Below the pieces are notes generated by a model. That model was not told the origin of the DNA, ran no database searches, and worked only from the letters and a program-made list of their open reading frames with translations. This document shows positions 1-6,519 of a stretch of DNA of 8,790 nucleotides, one piece after another (the stretch's first letter is position 1; every line of letters begins with the position of its first letter). This DNA comes from Candidatus Acidiferrales bacterium (GTDB lineage: Bacteria > Acidobacteriota > Terriglobia > Acidoferrales > UBA7541). The position numbers were made by a program, and so were the translations under genes. The DNA lies in the NCBI GenBank assembly GCA_030043155.1, contig JASHYE010000035.1:1-8790 (forward strand), given 5' to 3'.

Positions 1-434
1 AGCTTACAAGATTGACACAGCTAATTCGGGACCAGGAGGTCGGTGAAGGCGCGAGGTCCCTCGACTCCGCTCGGGATTTCGGCTGGCGGCTCAGACGCCG
101 CCAAAACGCCTCAAGTTCAAATCCACTCGCCCCGACCACTTCGAATGCGTCGAAGTTGAATTGCCTTTCTCACCAGGAGTATCAAATCTTGAAGCCGAGG
201 CCGGCGCGTTTGGACCACGTGCGGGCAGCATCGTCCGAAGCTGCTGCGCGTATCGATCTTTGAAAGCTCCTGCGGCCACGCGTTCCAGACCAGATGGAAA
301 AAGTTGAAGCATCGGTTCCAAAGGGCGGGATCGCTGAACGGGAATAGGTCGGGAATATAAGGCCGAGCTTGATCATTCTCCGACGCAGTGGGACTTGTAA
401 TCCTCGTCGCATTCACTGCCGGCTGGGGACGGGT
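1..434. other. Stretch without a supportable gene
   Basis: I see no convincing coding sequence here. The open frames on both strands are under 100 codons, overlap one another, and encode Arg/Ser/Pro-rich peptides with no recognisable domain. The left part contains a GC-rich hairpin (GGCGGC at 85-90 pairing with GCCGCC at 97-102), a tRNA-3'-end-like segment (115-138) and a second hairpin with 7-bp arms ACTTCGA/TCGAAGT (138-156). Positions 160-434 show nothing I can name. The transpeptidase gene on the minus strand ends at 435, so this is its downstream flank. I see no GC-rich hairpin followed by a T-run that would terminate it. Confidence 0.5.
50..156. repeat. Hairpin-rich element with tRNA-Pro-like 3' end
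   Basis: The segment has an imperfect dyad (TCCC around 57 with GGGA around 73), a perfect 6-bp hairpin at 85-102, and at 115-138 a sequence that looks like the 3' end of a bacterial tRNA-Pro: the T-loop motif GTTCAAATC followed by the acceptor-like CGCCCCGACCA ending at 138. The T-stem cannot pair (TCAAG against CCACT) and no matching 5' acceptor strand CGGGGCG lies upstream, so it is not a functional tRNA. It could be a dispersed intergenic repeat, a decayed integration (att) scar, or a coincidence. Calling it a repeat is inference, because only one copy is visible here. Confidence 0.3.
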
Positions 435-1139
435 TCAAAGCTGGGGCAAACCTAACGATTTGCGATAGCGGAGATATTCGGCCGCGGGCATTTGTACGAG
501 GAGCGGATGATCGTGTGGATCGAGCCAGCGAAGCAGGAGACGGATGTTGGATTCGGTCATGGCGGTGCAGCCGACAGTGCCGACGGAGCCGTGGGACTGG
601 TCATGCCAGATGTGAAGGAAGACGCAGGATCCGGCTCCGGGCTTGACCGTGTCGCTATTGTTAGCAACGAAGACACCGAATCGATACGCGCTGATGCTCC
701 GCATTTGTTCCGCACTATGCCAATCCTTCGCCACTTCCAAGGAATCGACGAGCGTGTTGTAGTGCGTCGACTGGGGATCGTCGGGGCAGACGACTGTAGG
801 GGTCAGGACGCGGAAGGGCAAGCGGGTATTGGTTTTTGAGAAGCCGAAAGCATAAGGAAGGGCGAAAACGCCAGCGGGCGATTTGCCGTCCCCTTCGCGC
901 TTGACGGGATCGCCGGGAGCGGGTTGGATGGGGACGAGGCCGAGACCCCAGGCGAGACCAGCCTTGCCAACAACGACGGGGAAGCTCGGACCGACTTTGG
1001 TGTAGCGGCCATCGTGCCAGTCAAAACGTTGGGCGACACCCTGGACCGCCTCCCAATTCTTGGTGGTGACGACGATGAGTTGGCGATGCTGGGCGGGAAC
1101 GAACGAGAGAAAAGCGAGGGCGATAGCGAGAAAATTCAT
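435..1139 (-). CDS. Secreted L,D-transpeptidase family (YkuD) protein
   Basis: This 234-residue protein is probably exported and acts on peptidoglycan. Residues 1-17 form a short hydrophobic signal peptide with a plausible cleavage site after VPA. The rest resembles the YkuD catalytic fold of the COG3786 type: GDGKSPAGVF near 83-92, His176 in FLHIW, and the cysteine motif GTVGC with the putative nucleophile Cys191. The family's more usual SHGC or similar motif is replaced by TVGC, as in the COG3786 branch. Known family members make 3-3 cross-links or attach proteins to peptidoglycan; the substrate here is not shown. The ATG start is well supported by GGAGG (complement of 1144-1148) four bases upstream. 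It lies 194 bp downstream of the GGDEF-PilZ gene on the same strand, with its own candidate promoter, so it need not belong to the same transcript. Confidence 0.85.
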   Translation of the reverse strand: MNFLAIALAFLSFVPAQHRQLIVVTTKNWEAVQGVAQRFDWHDGRYTKVGPSFPVVVGKAGLAWGLGLVPIQPAPGDPVKREGDGKSPAGVFALPYAFGFSKTNTRLPFRVLTPTVVCPDDPQSTHYNTLVDSLEVAKDWHSAEQMRSISAYRFGVFVANNSDTVKPGAGSCVFLHIWHDQSHGSVGTVGCTAMTESNIRLLLRWLDPHDHPLLVQMPAAEYLRYRKSLGLPQL

Positions 1140-1188
1140 GACTCCTCCGTTCCGGCGCGAAGCGAAACAATTGGCGCCGCCAGGACAG

Positions 1189-1217
1189 AGTATAGCCAGG
1201 TTCGACTTAGGTTCGAC
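1189..1217 (-). promoter_or_regulatory. Candidate promoter and tandem direct repeat upstream of the YkuD gene
   Basis: Reading the minus strand towards the transpeptidase gene there is a -10-like TATACT (complement of 1189-1194), about 50 bases before the ATG. Immediately upstream are two exact copies of AGGTTCGAC on the plus strand (1198-1206 and 1209-1217), 11 bp apart, about one helical turn. They occupy the place of the -35 box, which is itself a poor match. Tandem repeats one turn apart that replace a -35 box are the layout used by PhoB-type (OmpR-family) activators. That comparison is inference. Confidence 0.4.
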
Positions 1218-1333
1218 GGGTAGTATTGAAAAAAACTCGGGGTGTCTTCGTGGATTCTGGGTTGGCTCCTGTCGGGTATATGTGGCATCAACGGCAGTCG
1301 ATTCCGTGGGTGCAAAGTGAACCTCAGCATTCC

Positions 1334-2590
1334 TCAGGAAACAAAGGCACAGCCGACACGGCTACGGCCTTCCTCGGCGGGCAGAACATAGACTTTTCGG
1401 AGATTCACGCGGAGCGGCGGAAGGATTGGTACGTGCAGCACAACGAAGAAAGAGGCTGGCAATTCCTCCGCGTCCTTTACGGAGATACATAATCCGCCGG
1501 TGCACAGGTCGATTACAGGAGCAGTTTTCTCGCCTTCTCCCGAGAAAGCCGCATATGCGCGCGTACCCGCTAGTGAAACTCTCTCCCACTTGCGCTGCTG
1601 GCGGTACATCTTTGCTTCAGAAATCGGCAGGACGTCTTTAGGGCGCTGCGCCATTTTGGGTGCGGGATCAGTTTGTTCGCGCTCGGCCGGTCGAGTTTGG
1701 GCTGCTGCTGCTGACGATTGCGCTGTAGTCGCTTCGGTCACGCGTTTTATTTCAGGAGTATGTTCATTCGCTGTGTTTCGAGGTGGCGTGCGATGCGAAT
1801 GCGAAGCACCCTTATGTTCGTACAGACGCTTGTCGGCAAGATTCAGCAACGCGTCTTTCGTCTTACCATCCTGAGGTTGAACGGCAATGCCGTAGTCAAT
1901 GGTGACGGGGACGTCGAGCTTAAGTGACACTGTCTCGCCTTCAAAATTGGTTCGCAGGCGATCGCAAAGCGTCGTTGATTGTTCCGTATCAGCCTGAGGT
2001 AATAACAGCGCAAATTCGTCTCCGCCGATTCGAAAGGCAAAGTCTGAAGCGCGGAGATTTTTTCTCAAAGTCGCCGCGGCAAGCTGCAAAACCTTGTCGC
2101 CCTGCAAATGGCCATAACGATCGTTCACTTCTTTCAGCCGGTGGAGATCAAGCAGAACCAGGGCCAGGTGCTGGCCATACCTCTCAGCACGATTAAATTC
2201 CTTTTCACAATACTCCTCAAATAAGCGCCGGTTATAAAGTCCCGTGAGGGCATCTGTAGCCGCGCTCAGTTGCAGCTTCTTGAACTCATCGTACTCCATG
2301 AGAATGGGCACTCGGAGGAGAGCAGTCGAAGCCAACACTTGGACGATCACTGTTTTGAGCGCGACGGGCTTGCTGAGAAGTTCTTGCAACTCTCTTCGGC
2401 GATCGAGAGCCTGCTTCCAATATTCGAGACTTTGCGATGGAGTAAGATCGACACGCGCAGTAGATTTGAAAAACTGCTGAAGAAACGCGGCACGAGCACT
2501 CTCCTCTGTATTGTCGAGAATCTCGACAAGGAGATCCCAGAGCGAATCGTCCGCCTGAGGCGGTACCTTCGACTCCGATGGCTGGGGCAT
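1334..2590 (-). CDS. Diguanylate cyclase with C-terminal PilZ domain (GGDEF-PilZ)
   Basis: This 418-residue cytosolic protein has no signal peptide or membrane segment. Residues 1-105 are a helical region I do not recognise. A GGDEF domain spans about 106-262, with the intact active-site motif GGDEF at 189-193 and the inhibitory I-site RxxD (Arg180-Asp183) at the canonical five-residue distance. It is therefore predicted to make c-di-GMP from GTP and to be product-inhibited. A Ser/Thr/Ala/Pro/Gln-rich linker (about 265-325) leads to a C-terminal PilZ domain (about 330-418) with RxxxR at 333-337 and DLCTGG at 361-366. There the usual DxSxxG serine is Cys363, so c-di-GMP binding is likely but unproven. 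No EAL or HD-GYP domain is present. I see no clear Shine-Dalgarno before the ATG. A strong sigma-54-type promoter lies about 80 bases upstream. Confidence 0.9.
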   Translation of the reverse strand: MPQPSESKVPPQADDSLWDLLVEILDNTEESARAAFLQQFFKSTARVDLTPSQSLEYWKQALDRRRELQELLSKPVALKTVIVQVLASTALLRVPILMEYDEFKKLQLSAATDALTGLYNRRLFEEYCEKEFNRAERYGQHLALVLLDLHRLKEVNDRYGHLQGDKVLQLAAATLRKNLRASDFAFRIGGDEFALLLPQADTEQSTTLCDRLRTNFEGETVSLKLDVPVTIDYGIAVQPQDGKTKDALLNLADKRLYEHKGASHSHRTPPRNTANEHTPEIKRVTEATTAQSSAAAAQTRPAEREQTDPAPKMAQRPKDVLPISEAKMYRQQRKWERVSLAGTRAYAAFSGEGEKTAPVIDLCTGGLCISVKDAEELPASFFVVLHVPILPPLRVNLRKVYVLPAEEGRSRVGCAFVS

Positions 2591-2670
2591 TAGAGTCTCA
2601 GTTTGTCTCGTTTCGGAAAGAATACAAATGACGCACCACGGACTGCTCCATGCGGGGACACGTTAAGCTT

Positions 2671-2687
2671 AGCAATGGGTGGGCCAA
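2671..2687 (-). promoter_or_regulatory. Sigma-54 (-24/-12) promoter for the GGDEF-PilZ gene
   Basis: Read on the minus strand the sequence is TTGGCCCACCCATTGCT. It has the invariant GG and GC separated by exactly 10 bases, the flanking TTGGC and TTGCT match the RpoN consensus YTGGCACG-N4-TTGCW well, and it points at the GGDEF-PilZ start. The predicted transcription start is near 2660, giving a leader of about 70 bases. It was found by eye and not scored against background. Confidence 0.7.
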
Positions 2688-2788
2688 TGCTCAACAGAAA
2701 TGTTAACCCTGGGCTGCGCGTATGTCGCTGAAATTAAGGGAAATCTGCTTGGAGTTTGGAGCTCTGCTAAGCTCAAAGAAAAGGGGAT

Positions 2789-2804
2789 TGGAAAACAATT
2801 TCCA
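2789..2804. promoter_or_regulatory. Dyad, candidate enhancer (UAS) for a sigma-54 activator
   Basis: TGGAAAACAATTTCCA is a perfect 6-4-6 inverted repeat. Its centre is about 136 bp upstream of the predicted start of the minus-strand sigma-54 promoter at 2671-2687, within the usual range for enhancer-binding proteins. Its 13-base core GAAAACAATTTCC recurs exactly at 6954-6966, upstream of another sigma-54 promoter. The identity of the binding protein is inference; both activators encoded in this window are candidates. Confidence 0.5.
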
Positions 2805-2829
2805 CTTGCAGCGCAAACTTGCAGATACT

Positions 2830-3267
2830 CTAGTCCAATGGCCTCAGAAATTCGACCGAAGCTACCTCGATTTCGTCGCTTCGATCAATTCGGCGCACAC
2901 GCGCGGAAATCGGGCCAGTCCCGCACTCCGTGAACTTGGGGGAAGGAGGAAGAGGTGCTGGTACCGTAAGATACAGAATCTCTTGATATTGCAAAGGCCT
3001 TGGACTGACAATTCTCGCGCCAGAGCAGCTAATGTCCAGCGTTTTCGCAAGTTCAAGGAACTCATTTCCAGACGCATCCGTTCCGCGGATAAAAAGGGGA
3101 ATCTGCAGACGAATTCGATGAAATCGCCGCCGCTCAGTTATGTTTCCGCTCGAATTGAGCTGCTTCTCGATCAGTTGTGTCGGCATTCTCGAAACCCCAG
3201 TTTTAGTACTGCGATAACTAGCAATTACATGGCTACTTTCCGGTTTATTTTGAAGATCATAAGCCAC
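2830..3267 (-). CDS. Small PilZ-domain protein, probable c-di-GMP receptor
   Basis: This protein is almost only a PilZ domain. Both c-di-GMP-binding signatures are intact: RRFHR (Arg47-Arg51, RxxxR) and DISCSG (78-83, DxSxxG), followed by the beta-barrel pattern to the C terminus. It has no membrane segment and no output domain, so it should act by binding a partner protein. The start is uncertain. The 145-residue form begins with GTG at 3267 and has no clear Shine-Dalgarno. An ATG at 3186 gives 118 residues, keeps the whole PilZ domain and is closer to the usual size. The gene lies 239 bp upstream of the GGDEF-PilZ gene on the same strand and is divergent from the histidine kinase. Which process it controls (EPS, motility, other) is not shown by the sequence. 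Confidence 0.85.
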   Translation of the reverse strand: MAYDLQNKPESSHVIASYRSTKTGVSRMPTQLIEKQLNSSGNITERRRFHRIRLQIPLFIRGTDASGNEFLELAKTLDISCSGARIVSPRPLQYQEILYLTVPAPLPPSPKFTECGTGPISARVRRIDRSDEIEVASVEFLRPLD

Positions 3268-3344
3268 TAAGAATCAGCCTGATAGCCTAGGCGTGAAGCC
3301 GCCAAACAGGTGAGGCCATTTGGTCGCTCCAAAAGAGCGCATTT

Positions 3345-3365
3345 CTTTGCATTTTAAGTGCAAAG
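3345..3365. promoter_or_regulatory. Inverted repeat in the divergent intergenic region
   Basis: Perfect 7-bp arms CTTTGCA (3345-3351) and TGCAAAG (3359-3365) are separated by 7 bases. The repeat lies between the divergent PilZ and histidine kinase genes and its right arm overlaps the -12 part of the weak sigma-54-like element at 3364-3380. It could be an operator acting on either direction. No T-run follows, so a terminator is unlikely. Confidence 0.35.
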
Positions 3366-3380
3366 CAAACGCCTTTCCCA
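3364..3380 (-). promoter_or_regulatory. Weak sigma-54-like promoter for the first PilZ gene
   Basis: On the minus strand TGGGAAAGGCGTTTGCT has GG-N10-GC spacing and a perfect -12 TTGCT. The -24 half is imperfect (TGGGAAA against TTGGCAC). The predicted start is near 3353, leaving 86 bases to the GTG start or about 167 to the ATG start. It is listed because better copies precede other genes in the window; alone it would be marginal. Confidence 0.35.
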
Positions 3381-3463
3381 TTGACGTTCGAAGCCGGCTT
3401 TGCCACCATCCAATCCCAGAAAGCTGTTCTTAGGTCACTGGCTTACAGAGGACGCGGAGGCAA

Positions 3464-4705
3464 ATGGCAGGAGACAGGGCCAGTTCGATGGAAACCCATG
3501 CAACGGGCAGCACCCTGTTTGGGTTGATGTCCAGCCTACTGGATGCTGTAGACAAGCCGTTGCTCGTTTCTGACCGGGGCGGACGGATTCTTTTTGCAAA
3601 CCTCCATGCGCAGGATGCTCTTAGCTGGAAGGACGACCCTGATGAAGCGAGGAGAAACCTGTTCCGGGATGTGTTGCACGTTGATTCAAAGGGATTATTC
3701 GGACAACTTGAGGGCGGCGAACAAGAAGTGAACCTGCCGGTTGAGTCTGCCTATGGTCCGGCGCGGGCACGAATTCGATGGCTGCCTGAACCGGACTGGC
3801 TTGTAGTTTTTGCCGAGCCTGCACCCGTCGAGGTCCCTATAAATCAAGATCAAATGCGCCAGACGGTAAATGATCTTTTGCAGGAAAGAGAGATAACCTA
3901 CCGCAATCTTTTGGCGGCATATTTGCGGCTTCAAGAGGTGAACCGCCAGAAGACCGTGTTTCTCGGTTCGGCTGCTCATGAGCTGAAGACTCCGTTGGCA
4001 GTGATGAAGGGCTATTACGATTTGTTGCTCTCTGGGTCACTGGGCCACTTGGCTGAAAAGCAGCGTGAAATCCTGCAGGAATCAAAGCAAAGCTGTGATC
4101 GGCTGGTGCGGCTGGTATCGACTTTTCTCAACTACACGGCGCTTGAGAGCGGTAAACTCGTCTTGCAATTTCAGGATAATGACATTCGTGACTGTCTCAA
4201 CGATGTAGTGGTTCGGTGGAATGAAGCATTCCAGCGCGCCAATGTTCATTTCGAGACGCAGTTTGACGAGCAGCTTCCTGTGTTCAAGTTTGACTATCCA
4301 AAAATTCAACAATGCGTGACGAACTTGGTCGACAACGCCTTGAAGCACACTCCCAAGGGAGGAAGAGTGCTGCTTGGAGCGAAGCCGCATTTCTGGGAGC
4401 GACGCGTTACGCCTGCGGCTGCCCCGAAAGAGGAGAGAAGGTCTACGCGAAGACCGCATCCAAATAGCGTGCTGATCTCTGTTGCGGACACAGGCGTGGG
4501 CATCAGCGCTGAGTATCACCAAGAGATATTTGAAGATTTTGTCCGGGTCGATCCGTCGTCCTCAGGCATGGGACTCGGCTTGGCCATCACAAAACGACTC
4601 ATCCAGGCGCACCATGGGAAGATATGGGTGGATAGCGAGCCGGGACGAGGTAGCTCATTCAAGTTTCTGCTGCCAACGAAAGTCGAGGCTTATGGATATG
4701 CGTAA
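3464..4705 (+). CDS. Soluble PAS-type sensor histidine kinase
   Basis: This 413-residue kinase should autophosphorylate and pass the phosphate to the overlapping response regulator. A PAS-like sensor region spans about 16-118, followed by a coiled-coil signalling helix (about 125-165). The HisKA H-box HELKTPL carries the phospho-accepting His172. The ATPase domain has the N-box NLVDNALKH (287-295), G1 box DTGVGIS (342-348) and G2 box GMGLGL (368-373). There is no signal peptide, transmembrane segment or HAMP domain, so it should sense an intracellular signal or partner. Between the N and G1 boxes is a basic insert (about 310-333) unlike a minimal ATPase lobe. The ATG start has GGAGG three bases upstream, which is close; an ATG at 3488 has a more distant AGGAG. 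Its 3' end overlaps the regulator gene, which suggests translational coupling. No sigma-54 element is evident upstream. Confidence 0.92.
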   Translation: MAGDRASSMETHATGSTLFGLMSSLLDAVDKPLLVSDRGGRILFANLHAQDALSWKDDPDEARRNLFRDVLHVDSKGLFGQLEGGEQEVNLPVESAYGPARARIRWLPEPDWLVVFAEPAPVEVPINQDQMRQTVNDLLQEREITYRNLLAAYLRLQEVNRQKTVFLGSAAHELKTPLAVMKGYYDLLLSGSLGHLAEKQREILQESKQSCDRLVRLVSTFLNYTALESGKLVLQFQDNDIRDCLNDVVVRWNEAFQRANVHFETQFDEQLPVFKFDYPKIQQCVTNLVDNALKHTPKGGRVLLGAKPHFWERRVTPAAAPKEERRSTRRPHPNSVLISVADTGVGISAEYHQEIFEDFVRVDPSSSGMGLGLAITKRLIQAHHGKIWVDSEPGRGSSFKFLLPTKVEAYGYA

Positions 4706-6167
4706 TGGGGATCGGATCCCTAAGGAAACTCCAGAAAAGGAGCGAGTTCTTATCATCGACGACGAGCCGAGCATTCGGAAGTATCTACACACGCTGCTCG
4801 AAGTCGATGGATATGAGGTCTCGACAGTCGTCAGCGGCAACGATGCACTCGAAGTGATCGGGAGCGGCGCGCGACCGGACTTCATCATTCTTGACGTCTT
4901 GATGCCCGAAATGGATGGCCTGGAAACTCTGCGAAGGCTCATGGCAGTGGATCGCGGACTCAACGTCATTATGCTTTCTTGTTCCAATGAAGTGAGCACT
5001 GTAGTGGAAGCCATTAGATTGGGCGCCCACGACTACCTGACGAAACCGTTCGAAAAGCCGGAATTGGACGCGGCGCTATTGAAATGCCGCCAGAAAAAAG
5101 ATCTGAAGGCGGAAAATCAGGCGCTGCGCGAGTATTGTGACCAGCTGACTGAAGATCTTTCCTTCCTGGCGGCAAGCCAACAAATGCTCAAGATCCGCCA
5201 GCAGATCCTACAAATTGCGCCGGTGGACGTTCCGGTTTTCATTAGCGGCGAAAGCGGAGTCGGTAAAGAAGTCGTCGCTCGAATGATTCATCTGCGTTCG
5301 AGCCGGCGGAATCAGGCATTCGTCAAAGTGAATTGCGCCGCCCTTCCGGGAGAGCTGCTCGAATCCGAGCTCTTTGGTTTTGAACAGGGCGCTTTCACTG
5401 GTGCGGTGCGCGCAAAGCCTGGCAAATTCGAATTAGCGAATAAGGGAACGATATTTTTGGATGAAATCGCGGAAATGAGCCCGCATCTTCAGGCAAAGCT
5501 CTTGCACGTTCTGCAGGATAACCAATTTGCTCGCTTGGGCGCCCGCGGCGCAATTCAAGTGGACGTGCGCGTATTAGCCGCAACGAATGTGCAGGTCCAA
5601 GAGGCGATGCGTTCGGGCCGCTTCCGTGAGGACCTCTACTATCGGCTGAGTGTTCTCTCGCTGCACATCCCTCCGCTGCGCGAGCGCAGTGATGAGATTC
5701 CTATGCTTTTCCGGCACTTCCTCGTGAAGTATGCGGATAAATTCCAGAAGACTGTCCCAGATCCGCCTGCGCACGTAATCGAAGCGGCGCTACGCTATAC
5801 TTGGCCGGGCAACCTCCGGGAGCTTGAAAATTTTGTGAAGAGATATGTGATTTTGGAGGATAGCGATGGCAGTCTGCGCGAACTGCTCGAAATGACCGAG
5901 GCACGGCAACGGATCGCCCCAAAGGAAGAGACTGTAGCACCTCGCGAACAGGGCCTGAAGGCCCTGGTTCGTAGCTTGAAGGACGAGGCCGAAATGGAAG
6001 CGATCGCCGAGGCACTTGAGAAGACGAACTGGTGCCGCAAAGATGCAGCAAAATTGCTCGGCATTAGCTACAAGGCCTTACTTTATAAGATGCGACAGTT
6101 CAATTTGGATGGCGGAAGGGGCTCGCGTGGCATAGCCCCTGCGGTCCCCTCCGCGAAGGTTTCATAG
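4698..6167 (+). CDS. NtrC-type response regulator, sigma-54 activator
   Basis: This 489-residue protein is probably the cognate partner of the kinase it overlaps by 8 bases. The receiver domain (about 15-130) has the acidic pair Asp21-Asp22, phospho-acceptor Asp66, Ser94 and Lys117. The AAA+ domain (about 155-385) has Walker A GESGVGKE (184-191), the sigma-54 contact loop GAFTGA (231-236), Walker B FLDE with Asp255-Glu256, and WPGNLREL (369-376). The Fis-type HTH is at about 443-468 (recognition part ISYKALLYKM). It should activate RpoN promoters when phosphorylated. GAGG (4685-4688) is nine bases before the ATG at 4698 and three before an alternative ATG at 4692, so 4698 is preferred. The reading frame stays open further upstream to 4482, but that part lies inside the kinase gene and encodes no domain. 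PrsR-like EPS regulators are a possible relative; the identity is not certain. Confidence 0.93.
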   Translation: MRNGDRIPKETPEKERVLIIDDEPSIRKYLHTLLEVDGYEVSTVVSGNDALEVIGSGARPDFIILDVLMPEMDGLETLRRLMAVDRGLNVIMLSCSNEVSTVVEAIRLGAHDYLTKPFEKPELDAALLKCRQKKDLKAENQALREYCDQLTEDLSFLAASQQMLKIRQQILQIAPVDVPVFISGESGVGKEVVARMIHLRSSRRNQAFVKVNCAALPGELLESELFGFEQGAFTGAVRAKPGKFELANKGTIFLDEIAEMSPHLQAKLLHVLQDNQFARLGARGAIQVDVRVLAATNVQVQEAMRSGRFREDLYYRLSVLSLHIPPLRERSDEIPMLFRHFLVKYADKFQKTVPDPPAHVIEAALRYTWPGNLRELENFVKRYVILEDSDGSLRELLEMTEARQRIAPKEETVAPREQGLKALVRSLKDEAEMEAIAEALEKTNWCRKDAAKLLGISYKALLYKMRQFNLDGGRGSRGIAPAVPSAKVS

Positions 6168-6330
6168 TCCTAGTCCCTGCAAGTCATTGCATATTCAATG
6201 CACCCCGATGGACACGTTCCGACGCAGGATAGAATTCTCGCGGGAAGTACGATTTTGCTTGTTTCCGGCCTCGGATTCTGGCAAAAGCTATCGGCGGGAA
6301 TTTAGTACTGTTCTGGTGGTGTGATAATGT

Positions 6331-6347
6331 CAGCAAAGGGTTTGCTG
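6331..6347. promoter_or_regulatory. Perfect 17-bp palindrome at enhancer distance
   Basis: CAGCAAA-ggg-TTTGCTG has 7-bp perfect arms around three bases. Its centre is about 129 bp upstream of the predicted start of the sigma-54 promoter at 6441-6458, a typical enhancer position. It lacks a downstream T-run, so it is not a good terminator. Its sequence differs from the GGAA-N6-TTCC dyads upstream of the other sigma-54 promoters, so a different protein may bind it. Confidence 0.4.
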
Positions 6348-6440
6348 GTGTGGGGCAGCGCCTGACAATCCTTCGGACGTCGTGCAATTTCTAATTTCCT
6401 TTCTGAAACGAAGGGCATTTTGAGTGTAGCCTAGTTCGGT

Positions 6441-6458
6441 TTGGAAGCTTGATTGCTT
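6441..6458 (+). promoter_or_regulatory. Sigma-54 (-24/-12) promoter for the second PilZ gene
   Basis: TTGGAAGCTTGATTGCTT matches the RpoN consensus with GG and GC exactly 10 bases apart and a perfect TTGCTT at -12. The predicted start is near 6468, about 50 bases before the PilZ start codon. The promoter lies inside an 18-bp perfect dyad, GGAAGC-ttgatt-GCTTCC (6443-6460), which could be a site for a competing repressor. Confidence 0.7.
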
Positions 6459-6519
6459 CCTTGCACAACGATGCGGTGTAATCTGCACCCGTAGTGGAAG
6501 TTGAGAGGAGTATATGGGG

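Larger units (their letters stand above)
6168..6513. other. Intergenic region upstream of the second PilZ gene
   Basis: No gene is supported in these 346 bases. They contain a short inverted repeat CATTG/CAATG (6185-6200) just after the regulator gene, a perfect palindrome at 6331-6347, and the sigma-54 promoter at 6441-6458. No convincing rho-independent terminator follows the response regulator. The rest shows nothing I can name. Confidence 0.5.

Noticed and set aside
115..138. tRNA gene
   Set aside because: Only a T-loop-like and acceptor-like 3' segment is present. The T-stem does not pair and there is no anticodon arm or 5' acceptor strand upstream.
117..416. 99-codon open frame on the minus strand
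   Set aside because: No recognisable domain, no good ribosome binding site, and it overlaps other equally unconvincing frames and reads into the tRNA-like fragment.
2722..3270. 182-codon open frame on the plus strand
   Set aside because: It is antisense to the first PilZ gene, has no domain, and its composition is that of a reversed coding sequence. The minus-strand frame has both PilZ motifs.
3313..3329. Plus-strand sigma-54 promoter for the histidine kinase
   Set aside because: GG and GC are 10 bases apart, but the flanks (GAGGCC and GTCGCT) lack the conserved T before GG and the TT of TTGC.
3325..3339. Hairpin CGCTC-caaaa-GAGCG as a terminator
   Set aside because: The stem is only 5 bp and the following bases are a mixed T-rich stretch. 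No gene ends just upstream on either strand.
3381..3409. Sigma-70 promoter for the histidine kinase from TTGACG at 3381
   Set aside because: At 16-18 bp spacing there is no acceptable -10 hexamer (CCACCA, CACCAT and ACCATC are poor).
4482..4691. In-frame extension of the response regulator far into the kinase gene (561 residues in total)
   Set aside because: The extra 70 residues are a shifted-frame reading of the kinase ATPase domain and contain no domain. A Shine-Dalgarno fits the ATG at 4698, and the receiver domain starts right after it.
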